Source of the DNA: UBA5951 sp012269555
GTDB lineage: Bacteria > Pseudomonadota > Alphaproteobacteria > Puniceispirillales > Puniceispirillaceae
DNA length: 64,000 nucleotides
NCBI GenBank assembly: GCA_038147755.1
Contig: JAYQTS010000003.1
Coordinates: 124,001 to 188,000 of the forward strand
Direction: 5' to 3'
Shown piece after piece: positions 19,543 through 27,938 of this stretch. The notes beneath the pieces were generated by a model. That model was given only the letters and a program-made list of their open reading frames with translations, was not told where the DNA came from and ran no database searches. The position numbers were made by a program, and so were the translations under genes. How positions within the stretch are numbered: position 1 is the stretch's first letter; every line of letters begins with the position of its first letter.

Positions 19543-20505
19543 TTGAGCCCGGCTTATTCTATTATTTTTTTTACTGTTTTTTCAGGAGCAGGTTATGGCC
19601 TTTTAGCTATAGTTGGTTTGACCGCTCTTACGAGTTTATTACCTGATTCTACAATGCTTAATTTGATTATGTTAATTCTTGCACTATTATTAATTTCTGT
19701 AGGACTCTTATTTTCTACTACTCATTTGGGACATCCTGAGAGAGCATGGAGGGCTGTATCACAATGGAAAACATCTTGGTTATCTAGAGAGGGATTACTT
19801 GCCCTAATAACATATGTACCAGCATTGTTGCTCTGCGTTATTTGGACAGCTATGGTAATCCAATCATTTTCAGCTCAAAGCATCAATGAATTAGAAAATT
19901 ATGTAGCCTTGATTGGAGGGGTTTGTGGTTTATGTGCCATCTTAACGGTTTTTTGTACAGGGCAGATATACGCTTCTCTTAAGACTATTCCTGCATGGAA
20001 TTATTTTCTTACAACACCAATTTTTTGCTTGCTTTCGATTGTGAGCGGACTTTTACTATGGATATTATTCAATAGTGTTTTTAGCTATAAAGTAAGTAAT
20101 TTTGTAGTCTTATTTATTGTATTTATGCTGGAGGCAGCGTTTCTATTGAAATGGGTATATTGGAACTTTTTAGATCAGGTAAAGTTTAGTGTTACAAAAG
20201 CCGAAGCCATAGGATTAGAAAAAAACACTTCAGTACAAAATTTAGAACCAGCACATCAAACACAAAATTATCTAATGAGAGAGATGGGATATAATGTTGC
20301 TCGTAAACATGCCTTGAAATTGCGTTGGTTTGCTTCTTGGGCTGCTTTCATTATTCCTGGAATTTGTTTGTTGGTTGGAGTTATAGATTACTCATACATG
20401 CCAATAACAAGTTTTATTGCTTCATTATGTCTAATAGTGGGGCTTATTACTGAAAGATGGTTGTTTTTTGCTGAGGCAAAACATGTTATCACGCTTTATT
20501 ATTAA
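19543..20505 (+). CDS. soeC: DmsC-type membrane anchor subunit, SoeC-like
   Basis: Polytopic membrane protein, 320 aa, with about eight hydrophobic segments and the DmsC-family N-terminus (SPAYSIIFFTVFSGAGYGLL). The start is taken as TTG 19543, eight bases after GGAG at 19531-19534. A GTG at 19534 overlaps the ribosome binding site and is less likely. In the family this subunit anchors the catalytic pair to the inner membrane and passes electrons to quinone. It completes the operon begun at 15851. Confidence 0.8.
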   Translation: MSPAYSIIFFTVFSGAGYGLLAIVGLTALTSLLPDSTMLNLIMLILALLLISVGLLFSTTHLGHPERAWRAVSQWKTSWLSREGLLALITYVPALLLCVIWTAMVIQSFSAQSINELENYVALIGGVCGLCAILTVFCTGQIYASLKTIPAWNYFLTTPIFCLLSIVSGLLLWILFNSVFSYKVSNFVVLFIVFMLEAAFLLKWVYWNFLDQVKFSVTKAEAIGLEKNTSVQNLEPAHQTQNYLMREMGYNVARKHALKLRWFASWAAFIIPGICLLVGVIDYSYMPITSFIASLCLIVGLITERWLFFAEAKHVITLYY

Positions 20506-20564
20506 AAATTGAATTTTCTATACTTTATGTATACTAATTTATTTTTCAAACTTTTTAGTTCACA

Positions 20565-21389
20565 TCAATCTGATTTGAGAGTTGCGGATGCCCATAGGGA
20601 TTCCCAAATTGCTCCTTCAGGGTTTGAGCTTGGTTCAATTTTCCGAATTATGACAGAATCAATCAAATAGCTCATATTTGGAACAGTGCTCAACGTAAAA
20701 ATACCATTTTTATCTGTTCTAGCTAATGATTGTTTTACTTCCCCAGCATTATTTTTTGAAAAAATAGTAACCTGTGAATTTGGGTGTGGCACCCCTTTAT
20801 AATAAAGAGAAAAAGAAATATTCTTACTTATGTTATAAGGTAAATCAGTATCTTCCATTACCCATTCTAATTCCATTCCAGAATACCTATCTTTCCCGCT
20901 GCTATTTTGAACAGAAATAAAGCTTTTAGAGAAGCGCGTATATGTTTCTTTGAATCCTTTTTTAGGAAGATTTAGAGACAAATGCTGGCTTGGTATTTCT
21001 GGGAAACCTTTCTCTTCTGTAAAATTAATAAACTTTTGAAAATCATTATATGTGAGGTAGGTAGGAGACGACTGATATAAAATTACAGACAAACCCGTAT
21101 GAAGGGGAATGAGATTTAAGGCTGGACGATCACCAATTCTACCATTTACTTTTTGACTTTCATTCTGGTATAACACTTCGAATCTTGAAAAGTTACTTTT
21201 CATATAAGGATTTTCATACCCAGAGAAATCTTGGCCAACAAAAAGTGAGGCGCTGAGAACATCGCCTTTATTAAGTTTATATTTTTTAGGCTCTATCCAG
21301 AATTCATGTGCTAAAACTGGAGAACTAATTATCCAAAAAACACTAGAAATAGTTGCAAAAATTGACAGTGTTTTATATAAGCGTTTCAT
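20565..21389 (-). CDS. DUF4198 periplasmic protein
   Basis: Secreted protein, 274 aa, with a signal peptide (residues 1-27, cleavage at VLA before HEFWIEP). The mature start with HEFWIEPKKYKLNKGD is the hallmark of DUF4198, a family often found beside nickel/cobalt uptake or HupE-type genes. The C-terminal part contains an Ig-like or carboxypeptidase-regulatory-like stretch (VTIFSKNNAGEVKQ to DKNGIFTLSTVPNMSYL). Its start is about 33 bases from the divergent HupE-like gene, so the two probably share a control region. The ligand is unknown. The N-terminal histidine would be suited to metal binding. Confidence 0.72.
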   Translation of the reverse strand: MKRLYKTLSIFATISSVFWIISSPVLAHEFWIEPKKYKLNKGDVLSASLFVGQDFSGYENPYMKSNFSRFEVLYQNESQKVNGRIGDRPALNLIPLHTGLSVILYQSSPTYLTYNDFQKFINFTEEKGFPEIPSQHLSLNLPKKGFKETYTRFSKSFISVQNSSGKDRYSGMELEWVMEDTDLPYNISKNISFSLYYKGVPHPNSQVTIFSKNNAGEVKQSLARTDKNGIFTLSTVPNMSYLIDSVIIRKIEPSSNPEGAIWESLWASATLKSD

Positions 21390-21422
21390 AAATTGTCCTC
21401 ATTATTGCAAAAAAAACGGGTT

Positions 21423-22619
21423 ATGTTAAACTCAATGGTTAATCTATCCAGCTCATTTTTTTTTATACGGCATTTCCTTTTATTAATTGTTTGCATCATA
21501 ACCCTAACTCTGAGTGTGGGCCAGCGTTCTTTTAGTCACGAGATTTCACCTGCAATTGCAGAATTATCAATTAAAGAAAACATTGTTGAAATCAATTTCT
21601 ATTTTTCGGTTGAGATATTTTTGGCAGATATCGATGCTTCAATAATTACTGATACAAACGAAACCAATAAATCAGAAGTTTATGATGACCTCAGAGCAAG
21701 AGATAGCGCAGAGATTGAAAATATATTTAAAAGCAAATCTAACACGTTTATTGATTTGATTACTGTAAAATCAGAACAAGAAATGCTTCAAGTGAAGTTT
21801 TTAGATATAAAAGTGTCTGAAAATAGAGATGTCACAATTCCAAGAGAAAGTAAAATCACACTATCTGTTGCCACCAAAACAGATGATGTAAAAATTATCT
21901 TTGGTTGGGATAAAAAACTAGGTCCATTAATCGTTAGGCAAGTGGCAGAAGAGGAATATGCAACTCAGAATGATACAGAATATGATTTGTATTCGAGTTA
22001 TTTGTCTCCAGGGGAGTTAAGTGCCCCCATTGTTCGTGGTGGGGTTTTGCCTGTTTCTTCTGTTGAAATAATAAAAAGTTATTTAGTTATTGGTTTTGAA
22101 CACATTATTCCTAAAGGACTTGACCATATATTATTTGTGCTTGGTTTATATTTATTTGCAACAAAGATATCCCAATTAATTTTGCAGGTCTCAATATTTA
22201 CAATAGCACATACCATAACACTTGCTATGGCAAGTCTAGGCTATGTGAAAGTACCTGCAATTATTGTGGAACCTCTTATAGCTCTGTCAATAAGTTATGT
22301 AGCTCTCGAAACCTTGTGGCATACTAAAATAGGATGGTCACGTTTATTAATAATTTTTGGCTTTGGTTTATTGCACGGACTCGGGTTTGCTTCAGTTTTA
22401 ATGGATATAGGACTTAATCCGTCGCATTTTATTACTGGGCTGATTTCGTTTAACATTGGTGTAGAGTTTGGGCAATTAGCAGTTATAATTATCGCCTACG
22501 TCGCAATAGGAATTACTTTTTCAAAAACTCGATTTTATAGATCTTTTATCCAGATTCCATTATCACTAATTATAGCTTCAATAGGTGGTTGGTGGTTTGT
22601 CGAACGTATATTTCTGTAA
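21423..22619 (+). CDS. HupE/UreJ-family membrane protein
   Basis: Membrane protein of about 398 aa with an N-terminal hydrophobic signal/anchor, a roughly 190-residue extracytoplasmic domain, and a C-terminal HupE/UreJ_2 domain of about six helices. Signature segments are GFEHIIPKGLDHILFVLGLY, HTITLAMASLG and GFGLLHGLGFASVL, whose histidines are conserved in the family. An open TTG start exists at 21393, but it would abut the divergent gene, so ATG 21423 is used; 21435 is also possible. HupE-type proteins are linked to nickel or other transition-metal entry. Pairing with a DUF4198 gene is seen in other bacteria. Confidence 0.75.
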   Translation: MLNSMVNLSSSFFFIRHFLLLIVCIITLTLSVGQRSFSHEISPAIAELSIKENIVEINFYFSVEIFLADIDASIITDTNETNKSEVYDDLRARDSAEIENIFKSKSNTFIDLITVKSEQEMLQVKFLDIKVSENRDVTIPRESKITLSVATKTDDVKIIFGWDKKLGPLIVRQVAEEEYATQNDTEYDLYSSYLSPGELSAPIVRGGVLPVSSVEIIKSYLVIGFEHIIPKGLDHILFVLGLYLFATKISQLILQVSIFTIAHTITLAMASLGYVKVPAIIVEPLIALSISYVALETLWHTKIGWSRLLIIFGFGLLHGLGFASVLMDIGLNPSHFITGLISFNIGVEFGQLAVIIIAYVAIGITFSKTRFYRSFIQIPLSLIIASIGGWWFVERIFL

Positions 22620-22640
22620 ATTTTACTTTTGGAAAAAATA

Positions 22641-22672
22641 AAAAAGGGGTGAATTTCTCACCCCTTTTTTTT
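22641..22672. terminator. Strong bidirectional rho-independent terminator
   Basis: The stem GGGGTGA (22646-22652) pairs with TCACCCC (22658-22664) around a 5-nt loop. An A-run lies before and a T8 run follows (22665-22672). The structure therefore works on both strands. It separates the HupE-like gene from the convergent DUF1127 gene. Confidence 0.92.
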
Positions 22673-22700
22673 AAAACGCGCAAGTTTAGGGAGGAAATAA

Positions 22701-22904
22701 CTATGCAGCGTTTTCGTTCTTAGAGTTACTGTTAGCAACCATTTTATCAGCAACAAATTCTGGTATTTGACCTCTAACGATTCCAATGTCAGATAATGTA
22801 TTATCATCTAAACCATTTAGTGCACGACATGCATTTGAAAATTCGAGCCATGATACAAATTTTGAAACAATAATATTATTCTTTAAATTATTTAAAACGG
22901 ACAT
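22701..22904 (-). CDS. DUF1127 small protein (YjiS-like)
   Basis: A 67-residue protein whose C-terminal half (ALNGLDDNTLSDIGIVRGQI) is the DUF1127 motif, common as short stress- or phosphate-responsive proteins in Alphaproteobacteria. The start is set at the ATG at 22904 (MSVLNN), which has GGAG five to eight bases upstream. An in-frame upstream ATG at 22922 has no such site. In the family, members have been linked to RNA-turnover adaptation. No specific role can be inferred here. Confidence 0.8.
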   Translation of the reverse strand: MSVLNNLKNNIIVSKFVSWLEFSNACRALNGLDDNTLSDIGIVRGQIPEFVADKMVANSNSKNENAA

Positions 22905-23250
22905 TTTGTCTCCATATAGCAAAAAATAGAAAAGTGGATTAATGTAATAGTTAACTAATACACTATTATATAATACCCAAAAAGGAAAAAGTAAATATTA
23001 AAGAAACAATAAAAAATAAAAAAAATATAATAATAAAAATTTATTATAATTAATAATAAAATTATTTTTATAACAAAAAAATAAAATATTATAATAGTTA
23101 TTCTATTTAAATAATTGTTTATTTCTAAATAAGAAATAAAATAGAATGATTAGTAAGTGTTTGTCATTATTCTGAGTCTATTGAAAATATGTCGAAATAA
23201 TAATAGACCTATGTATATTTAATGTAAATGAATCTAGAATTGGTAATTTA
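22905..23250. other. Very AT-rich intergenic region between divergent small genes
   Basis: These 346 bases hold no gene. From about 22975 to 23110 the sequence is almost purely A and T, with long A-runs. A nested inverted repeat lies at 23100-23147 (listed separately). The region must contain the promoters of the DUF1127 gene (minus) and the DUF2842 gene (plus), but I could not assign clear -35/-10 pairs because TATAAT-like strings are too frequent. Confidence 0.6.
23100..23147. repeat. Nested inverted repeat in the AT-rich gap
   Basis: The outer arms ATTCTATTT (23100-23108) and AAATAGAAT (23139-23147) enclose inner arms TTTATTTCT (23118-23126) and AGAAATAAA (23132-23140) with a 5-nt loop. 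The inner and outer right arms share two bases. It could be a protein-binding palindrome or cruciform, or a chance product of extreme AT content. Confidence 0.5.
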
Positions 23251-23454
23251 ATGAGACGCTGGCGACATTTGCTCGTTGCTATATTGGTTGTGCCAGTACT
23301 GACTGGATACATAATATTAGCGACTACTTTTTCTGAATTAATAGTAGGTAAATCTTTATTTGTTGATTTTATATTTTATTTGTTCGCTGGATTAATTTGG
23401 ATTCCTGGAGCTGCTGTTGTGATAAGGTGGCTTGCCGATAAAGAAGCTAAGTGA
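23251..23454 (+). CDS. DUF2842 small membrane protein
   Basis: A 67-residue protein with a basic N-terminus (MRRWRH) and two membrane segments, about residues 8-28 and 36-58, the second ending in the typical GLIWIPGAAVVIRWL segment. This matches DUF2842, a small inner-membrane family of Alphaproteobacteria without known function. Confidence 0.75.
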   Translation: MRRWRHLLVAILVVPVLTGYIILATTFSELIVGKSLFVDFIFYLFAGLIWIPGAAVVIRWLADKEAK

Positions 23455-23458
23455 GAAT

Positions 23459-23533
23459 ATGCTGCTATATATAACTCTCTTTATCGTTATATGCATTAGT
23501 TTTAAGTATTTACATGTAAAACAAAAAATTTAG
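23459..23533 (+). CDS. Possible 24-residue hydrophobic microprotein
   Basis: An ATG four bases after the DUF2842 stop opens a 24-codon frame ending in TAG. The peptide begins MLLYITLFIVICISFKYL and ends with a basic tail (HVKQKI), so it looks like a single membrane helix. The only ribosome binding site candidate is the weak AGTGAG around the upstream stop. Coding is unproven. Confidence 0.25.
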   Translation: MLLYITLFIVICISFKYLHVKQKI

Positions 23534-23582
23534 AGAAACATATCTAATAGTTTTATACATTCATAATAAAGAGACCAATTTT

Positions 23583-24029
23583 ATGGTTGATAAAATTAGC
23601 GAAATAAAATTGAGAGACATATCAGATATCGCCTATGAATTACTTGCAAAACATGGTCTAAATGACTGGCAGTTTTGTTTTGATCACGCAAAGTCACGAG
23701 CTGGCTTGTGTAATTACGGTAGAAAAATTATTTCAATATCTAAGTATTATGCTAAAGAAGTTAAAATTTCTGAGGTCAAAAATACTATATTACATGAAAT
23801 TGCCCATGCTCTAGTTGGACACAGTCACGGTCATGATGCTGCTTGGAAAGTTAAGGCTCTTGAAATAGGCTGCGATGCAAAACGATGTCATAGTATTAAA
23901 TTTTCTTTACCAAATTGGATAATTGAGTGTCCTAATGGATGCTTTTCTATTTCCCGATATAGAAAAAATAGGCATTTGATTTGCAAGTATTGTAAAATTC
24001 CAGTGGTCTATAGTAAATATGATGTTTGA
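23583..24029 (+). CDS. SprT-like zinc metalloprotease-domain protein
   Basis: A 148-residue protein with the zincin core HEIAHALVGHSHGHDAAW (about residues 77-94). This combines HExxH with the downstream HGxxW feature of the SprT/Spartan family. The C-terminus has a short zinc-ribbon-like set of cysteines (CPNGC near 119 and CKYC near 138). Family members act on DNA-protein crosslinks or are uncharacterised. Only the fold and metal site can be asserted here. The gene stands 54 bases before a 2OG-oxygenase-like gene. Confidence 0.78.
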   Translation: MVDKISEIKLRDISDIAYELLAKHGLNDWQFCFDHAKSRAGLCNYGRKIISISKYYAKEVKISEVKNTILHEIAHALVGHSHGHDAAWKVKALEIGCDAKRCHSIKFSLPNWIIECPNGCFSISRYRKNRHLICKYCKIPVVYSKYDV

Positions 24030-24082
24030 TATAACTCTTCAGAAAAACAAAAATTACGCATTTTTTAAAAACCTTATCCAAA

Positions 24083-24631
24083 TTGGAAAAGCAAATTATA
24101 TCCTTCCCCTATTTTACAAAAAGAGAGAATTTAGGATTCGTTAATTACTGCAATCAGCTTTCGTTTCGTGAAGCAATTCCGTTAACTAAAACAGGTGTTG
24201 TTCAAGATTTTTCAGTATGTTTTCCTGCACCTAAAATCGGATTGATGAAAAAATGTATAAATCACTTTGAGCAAATATTTTTAGATGAAAATTTGAAGCA
24301 ATTTTTTAGTTCCTCTCTAATATTCAACGATATAGCAGTACAGAAATATAGAGCTGGTTCCAAAGGTATTGGAGTTCACCGTGATGGTAATCGTTATCGT
24401 GACTTGATATTAATTATCTGCCTTTCTGGAAGTTCTGAGTTTTTTGTAGCAAATAGTCGTGATGGTTCAAATATAGATGTAATTGATGACACGCCAGGAA
24501 GATTAGTTTTGATGAGTGGTCCAGGATTCAAAAATCTTGTTAATCCTGATAACCGTTTATTTCATGGTGTAAAGAATGTTGAAAATGGGAGACTTTCTAT
24601 AGGTTTAAGATGTAACTCAAGATTTCATTGA
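24083..24631 (+). CDS. 2-oxoglutarate/Fe(II) dioxygenase-like protein
   Basis: A 182-residue protein with the double-stranded beta-helix signature. The iron ligands would be the histidine and aspartate of GVHRDGN (about residues 97-103) and the histidine of RLFHGVKN (about 160), and the 2OG-binding arginine is in GRLSIGLR (about 171-178). The fold resembles small AlkB-like or prolyl-hydroxylase-like proteins, but the substrate is not recognisable. It starts at TTG with no strong ribosome binding site, so the start is uncertain. It follows the SprT-like gene and ends six bases before the convergent hpf gene. Confidence 0.55.
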   Translation: MEKQIISFPYFTKRENLGFVNYCNQLSFREAIPLTKTGVVQDFSVCFPAPKIGLMKKCINHFEQIFLDENLKQFFSSSLIFNDIAVQKYRAGSKGIGVHRDGNRYRDLILIICLSGSSEFFVANSRDGSNIDVIDDTPGRLVLMSGPGFKNLVNPDNRLFHGVKNVENGRLSIGLRCNSRFH

Positions 24632-24637
24632 CTTATT

Positions 24638-25294
24638 TTAAATTTCACCTCTATTACCACGAGGATCTACCCATGCAATTGTATTATCACTTCTCCTGTA
24701 AACAAGGTTCAATCCGAAGTGACTAGCATTTCTGAACATAAGGCAGGGTTCATCGGATAACTCGAGCTGCATCACTGCCTGTTCAACTGTTAAGAGCTCA
24801 ATCTCATAAGATAACTGAGCGACCACAGGTAGCGCATCATTATCATTTTCATTGTCAAAAGGTGCATTTTTAGAATGAATATGGGGGCCATGTTTTGTAA
24901 GATAACTAATGGAGTTTTCAGCATTAGATGCTGATTCATAAATAGATAACGAGGCTGTTATTGTTTGTTCTTCTGCTTCAAGGTCTGTTAAATTATTCCT
25001 ATGATTTTTTAATCTTCTTTTATGTCTTCTAAGTCTTTTTTCTGCATGAGAGATTGCAGCATCAAGAGCTATGTGGGCATCTTTAGAGTCGTAGCCAGTG
25101 GATTCGAGGTCAATTCTTCTGGTTAAATTTACTTTTGTTTTAACTGTAAATCCTGCCAATGTTTTTTCAAGTGTAACAGCAGCCGCTATAGCATTTGCAA
25201 AATACTTGTTTACCACATCCTGAAGCGCATCTTCTGCGTGTCTCTGAAATGCTGCTCCTGTCTCAATATTTTTTCCGCTTATTTTTATATCCAT
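24638..25294 (-). CDS. hpf: Ribosome hibernation promoting factor, long form
   Basis: A 218-residue long-type HPF. The N-terminal S30AE domain (MDIKISGKNIETGAAFQRHA to about residue 105) binds the 30S subunit at the mRNA/tRNA channel. The C-terminal domain (about 160-218, with LMFRNASHFGLNLVYRR and WVDPRG) mediates dimerisation of two ribosomes into a 100S particle. AAGGAA lies a few bases before the ATG. Expression is expected in stationary or starved cells. Confidence 0.92.
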   Translation of the reverse strand: MDIKISGKNIETGAAFQRHAEDALQDVVNKYFANAIAAAVTLEKTLAGFTVKTKVNLTRRIDLESTGYDSKDAHIALDAAISHAEKRLRRHKRRLKNHRNNLTDLEAEEQTITASLSIYESASNAENSISYLTKHGPHIHSKNAPFDNENDNDALPVVAQLSYEIELLTVEQAVMQLELSDEPCLMFRNASHFGLNLVYRRSDNTIAWVDPRGNRGEI

Positions 25295-25467
25295 CTGAAT
25301 TTCCTTCTTAGCAATTTATAGAACGACCTAATAAAATACCTACAAATTCTTCTGGCTTAATCTCCTTTCCATTCCCCCAAGAATAACCCTCTTACTAATA
25401 AGTGTTACTTATTTATGGACTAACTGCAATAGCGATAATTCATAAGTTACTTTTTTTTTGTGCATAA

Positions 25468-26442
25468 TCAAATCTCCAATCTTTGGGTCAAAACAGAAGA
25501 AAAAAGAGTTTCATCCACATTACCGCCTGAGAGGATAACGATAATATCCTGTCCCAATGGTTTAAAATTTGGTTTGAATGCGGATGCTAGAGCAACAGCT
25601 CCCCCAGGTTCAGTTACAAGTTTAAAATAACGAAAGGCAATTCTCATTGCATCACAAACTTCTTGGTCGGTTACAACATATCCACCATTAACATATTTTT
25701 TTGCAATTTCGAATGGTACCTTACCAGGTGATGGAGTAATAATTGCGTCACAGATTGAGTGATTTCCTGGTTTGTTAGATAAGATTTTATTAGCAGCAAG
25801 AGAACGCTTCATATCATCAAAACCTTCCGGTTCAGCAGCAAAAATATTGCAATTTGGAAAACTTTCTAAAATTGAAATTGAAGTTCCAGCTATTAATCCT
25901 CCTCCACCGCAACAGACAATTAATTGAGACGGATAAAAATCTCTCTTTTTGCATTGCTGAGCGATTTCGATACCAAGAGTTCCTTGCCCAGCAATTACTC
26001 TTTCGTCATTAAATGGTGGTATTAAATGTGCATTCATTTCTGTTTGTAAGGCGTCTCCAATTTTTTCACGATTTTCATTTTCTCTATCATAAAGGTAAAT
26101 GGAAGCGCCGAATGAAGTGGTGGCTTGACGTTTTATCATTGGAGCATCTTTAGGCATAATTAAAGTCGCATTGCGTCCAATTAGCTTAGCATTAAGAGCT
26201 ACTGCTTGGGCATGATTGCCAGAGGAGTAAGCAAGTATTGGCGCACCATCATTTGGCAATGACAGAATTGCGTTACACGCGCCTCTAAATTTAAAAGACC
26301 CTGTTCTCTGCAACATCTCACATTTAACCCAAAGACGAAATCCAAGTTTTTTATTTAATCTGTCTGATGTAATCAAGGGTGTCTTTATGATAGCATTTCT
26401 AGTCTTTTCGTATGCAGTGATGATATCATTTATTGTTATCAT
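25468..26442 (-). CDS. PLP-dependent threonine/serine dehydratase family protein
   Basis: Fold-type II PLP enzyme of 324 aa without an ACT domain. The PLP lysine lies in TGSFKFRGACNA (about residues 46-57), and the glycine-rich phosphate loop is CCGGGGLIAG (about 172-181). An earlier in-frame ATG at 26502 adds 20 residues without a ribosome binding site. The start at 26442 (MITINDIITAYEKT) aligns with family N-termini. Catabolic threonine dehydratase, serine racemase and 3-hydroxyaspartate dehydratase share this architecture, so the substrate is open. A second, ACT-bearing enzyme is encoded at 40140. The gene is divergent from dapA. Confidence 0.8.
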   Translation of the reverse strand: MITINDIITAYEKTRNAIIKTPLITSDRLNKKLGFRLWVKCEMLQRTGSFKFRGACNAILSLPNDGAPILAYSSGNHAQAVALNAKLIGRNATLIMPKDAPMIKRQATTSFGASIYLYDRENENREKIGDALQTEMNAHLIPPFNDERVIAGQGTLGIEIAQQCKKRDFYPSQLIVCCGGGGLIAGTSISILESFPNCNIFAAEPEGFDDMKRSLAANKILSNKPGNHSICDAIITPSPGKVPFEIAKKYVNGGYVVTDQEVCDAMRIAFRYFKLVTEPGGAVALASAFKPNFKPLGQDIIVILSGGNVDETLFSSVLTQRLEI

Positions 26443-26561
26443 CTTATTGATAAAACCTTTGGATAAAGTTAAAAATTGTTGGTGCCTTGTTTTATCATGC
26501 ATTTTGTAATATTTTCGTCAATATTATTGAGTTCGCCATCAATTAATGTAAGGGATTGATT

Positions 26562-27460
26562 ATGACTGGGATTATTCCAGAACTTCCTTTTAAAGGTGTA
26601 AATACAGCACTTATAACACCATTTAAAGATGGTCAGATTGATAGGATAGCTCTTCGCGATCTTGTTAATTGGCAGATACAGCAGGGGTACACGGGTTAGT
26701 TCCTGTGGGAACTACAGGAGAATCACCAACTTTATCCCATCAAGAACATGATGAGGTAATAGAAATCACAGTTACAGAGGCTGCAGGTCGTGTTCCTGTT
26801 ATTGCTGGTGCTGGATCAAACAATACTTCTGAGGCAATTCGTCTTGCTAAGCATGCAGAAGAGGTTGGCGCTAATGCTGTATTAATTGTATCACCATATT
26901 ACAATAAACCAACCCAGCAAGGTTTAAAGGCACATTTCTTGTCCATAGCAGATGAATTATCTTCCATACCTCTTATCGTTTACGATATTCCAGGAAGGTC
27001 AATAGTGAGTGTGGAAGATGAATTATTAGCAGAACTGGCAAAGCACAAAAATATCATTGGAATAAAAGATGCAACTGGAGACGCCGCTAGACCTGCTAGG
27101 TTGAGCAATCTAATCGGAGATGATTTTTGTCAGTTATCTGGTGATGATGCCACCGCTTTCTCTTATCTAGCATCTGGGGGTCATGGGATGATCTCCGTAG
27201 TAAGTAATGTAGCCCCAAAATTATATTCAGATATGTATAATTCATTTTGTGCTGGAGATATTAAGACTGGAATGGAGATAAATAAAAAGCTTATGGCACT
27301 GCACGATGGGCTGTTTTGTGAAGCTAGTCCTGCACCTGTAAAATATGCAGCCGAGCGTTTGAGATTATGTAAATCGGAATTAAGGTTACCATTGGTTTCT
27401 GTATCTGACGAGGCAAAGAGTATTATAGATAAAGCCTTAGCTTTAGCTGGTTTGGTATAA
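26562..27460 (+). CDS. dapA: 4-hydroxy-tetrahydrodipicolinate synthase (one frame break)
   Basis: DapA condenses pyruvate with aspartate semialdehyde in lysine and meso-diaminopimelate synthesis. The true N-terminus starts at ATG 26562 (GVNTALITPFKDG). The frame breaks at the G-run 26684-26687, where a fifth G would join NWQIQQG to VHGLVPVGTTGES. Downstream are the conserved YNKPTQQG, the tyrosine of VYDIPGRS, and the Schiff-base lysine in IIGIKDATGD. Restored length is about 299 aa, normal for DapA. The gene is needed for peptidoglycan, so a sequencing error is the likely cause. smpB follows, the usual alphaproteobacterial pair. Confidence 0.9.
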
Positions 27461-27482
27461 AATACTACATAAGGTGAGGGAT

Positions 27483-27938
27483 GTGTCAAATACTACTGGC
27501 CGTATTGCCGAAAACCGTCGTGCTCGATATGATTATCAGATAGAAGAAACACTTGAGGTTGGCCTTATTCTTCAAGGAAGTGAAGTTAAATCTTTACGAT
27601 CTGGTAAGGCGTCAATAGTAGAGTCTTATGCTGCTGAAGAAAAAGGAAGCCTTGTATTAATCAACGCAAATATACCTGTTTATCCTGCAGCAAGAGAAAA
27701 TCATGAACCTAAGCGAATGCGCTCACTTTTACTGAAGGCAAAAGAGAGAGACAAATATTTAAACATGATCCGAAGAGAGGGGTATACATTAGTACCTCTC
27801 TCTCTGTATTTTAACAAACTAGGAATAGCTAAGCTATCACTTGGTCTTGCAAAAGGCCGGAAAAAACATGATAAGCGTGAAGCTAATAAGCAACGTGATT
27901 GGGATCGTCAAAAACGAAAAATTTTAAAGGAACACTAA
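27483..27938 (+). CDS. smpB: SsrA-binding protein SmpB
   Basis: tmRNA-binding protein of trans-translation, 151 aa. The beta-barrel (IAENRRARYDYQIEETLEVG, then LQGSEVKSLRSGK) and the basic C-terminal tail (KGRKKHDKREANKQRDWDRQ) are typical. An upstream in-frame GTG at 27474 exists, but GTG 27483 sits eight bases after AAGG and gives the usual start. It follows dapA by 22 bases and overlaps the 3' end of the convergent glycosylase gene by four bases. Confidence 0.93.
   Translation: MSNTTGRIAENRRARYDYQIEETLEVGLILQGSEVKSLRSGKASIVESYAAEEKGSLVLINANIPVYPAARENHEPKRMRSLLLKAKERDKYLNMIRREGYTLVPLSLYFNKLGIAKLSLGLAKGRKKHDKREANKQRDWDRQKRKILKEH

Noticed and set aside
22975..23110. Replication origin or plasmid-type iteron region
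   Set aside because: No DnaA-box cluster, no dnaA/repA or parAB nearby, and no direct repeats; only low-complexity A/T sequence.
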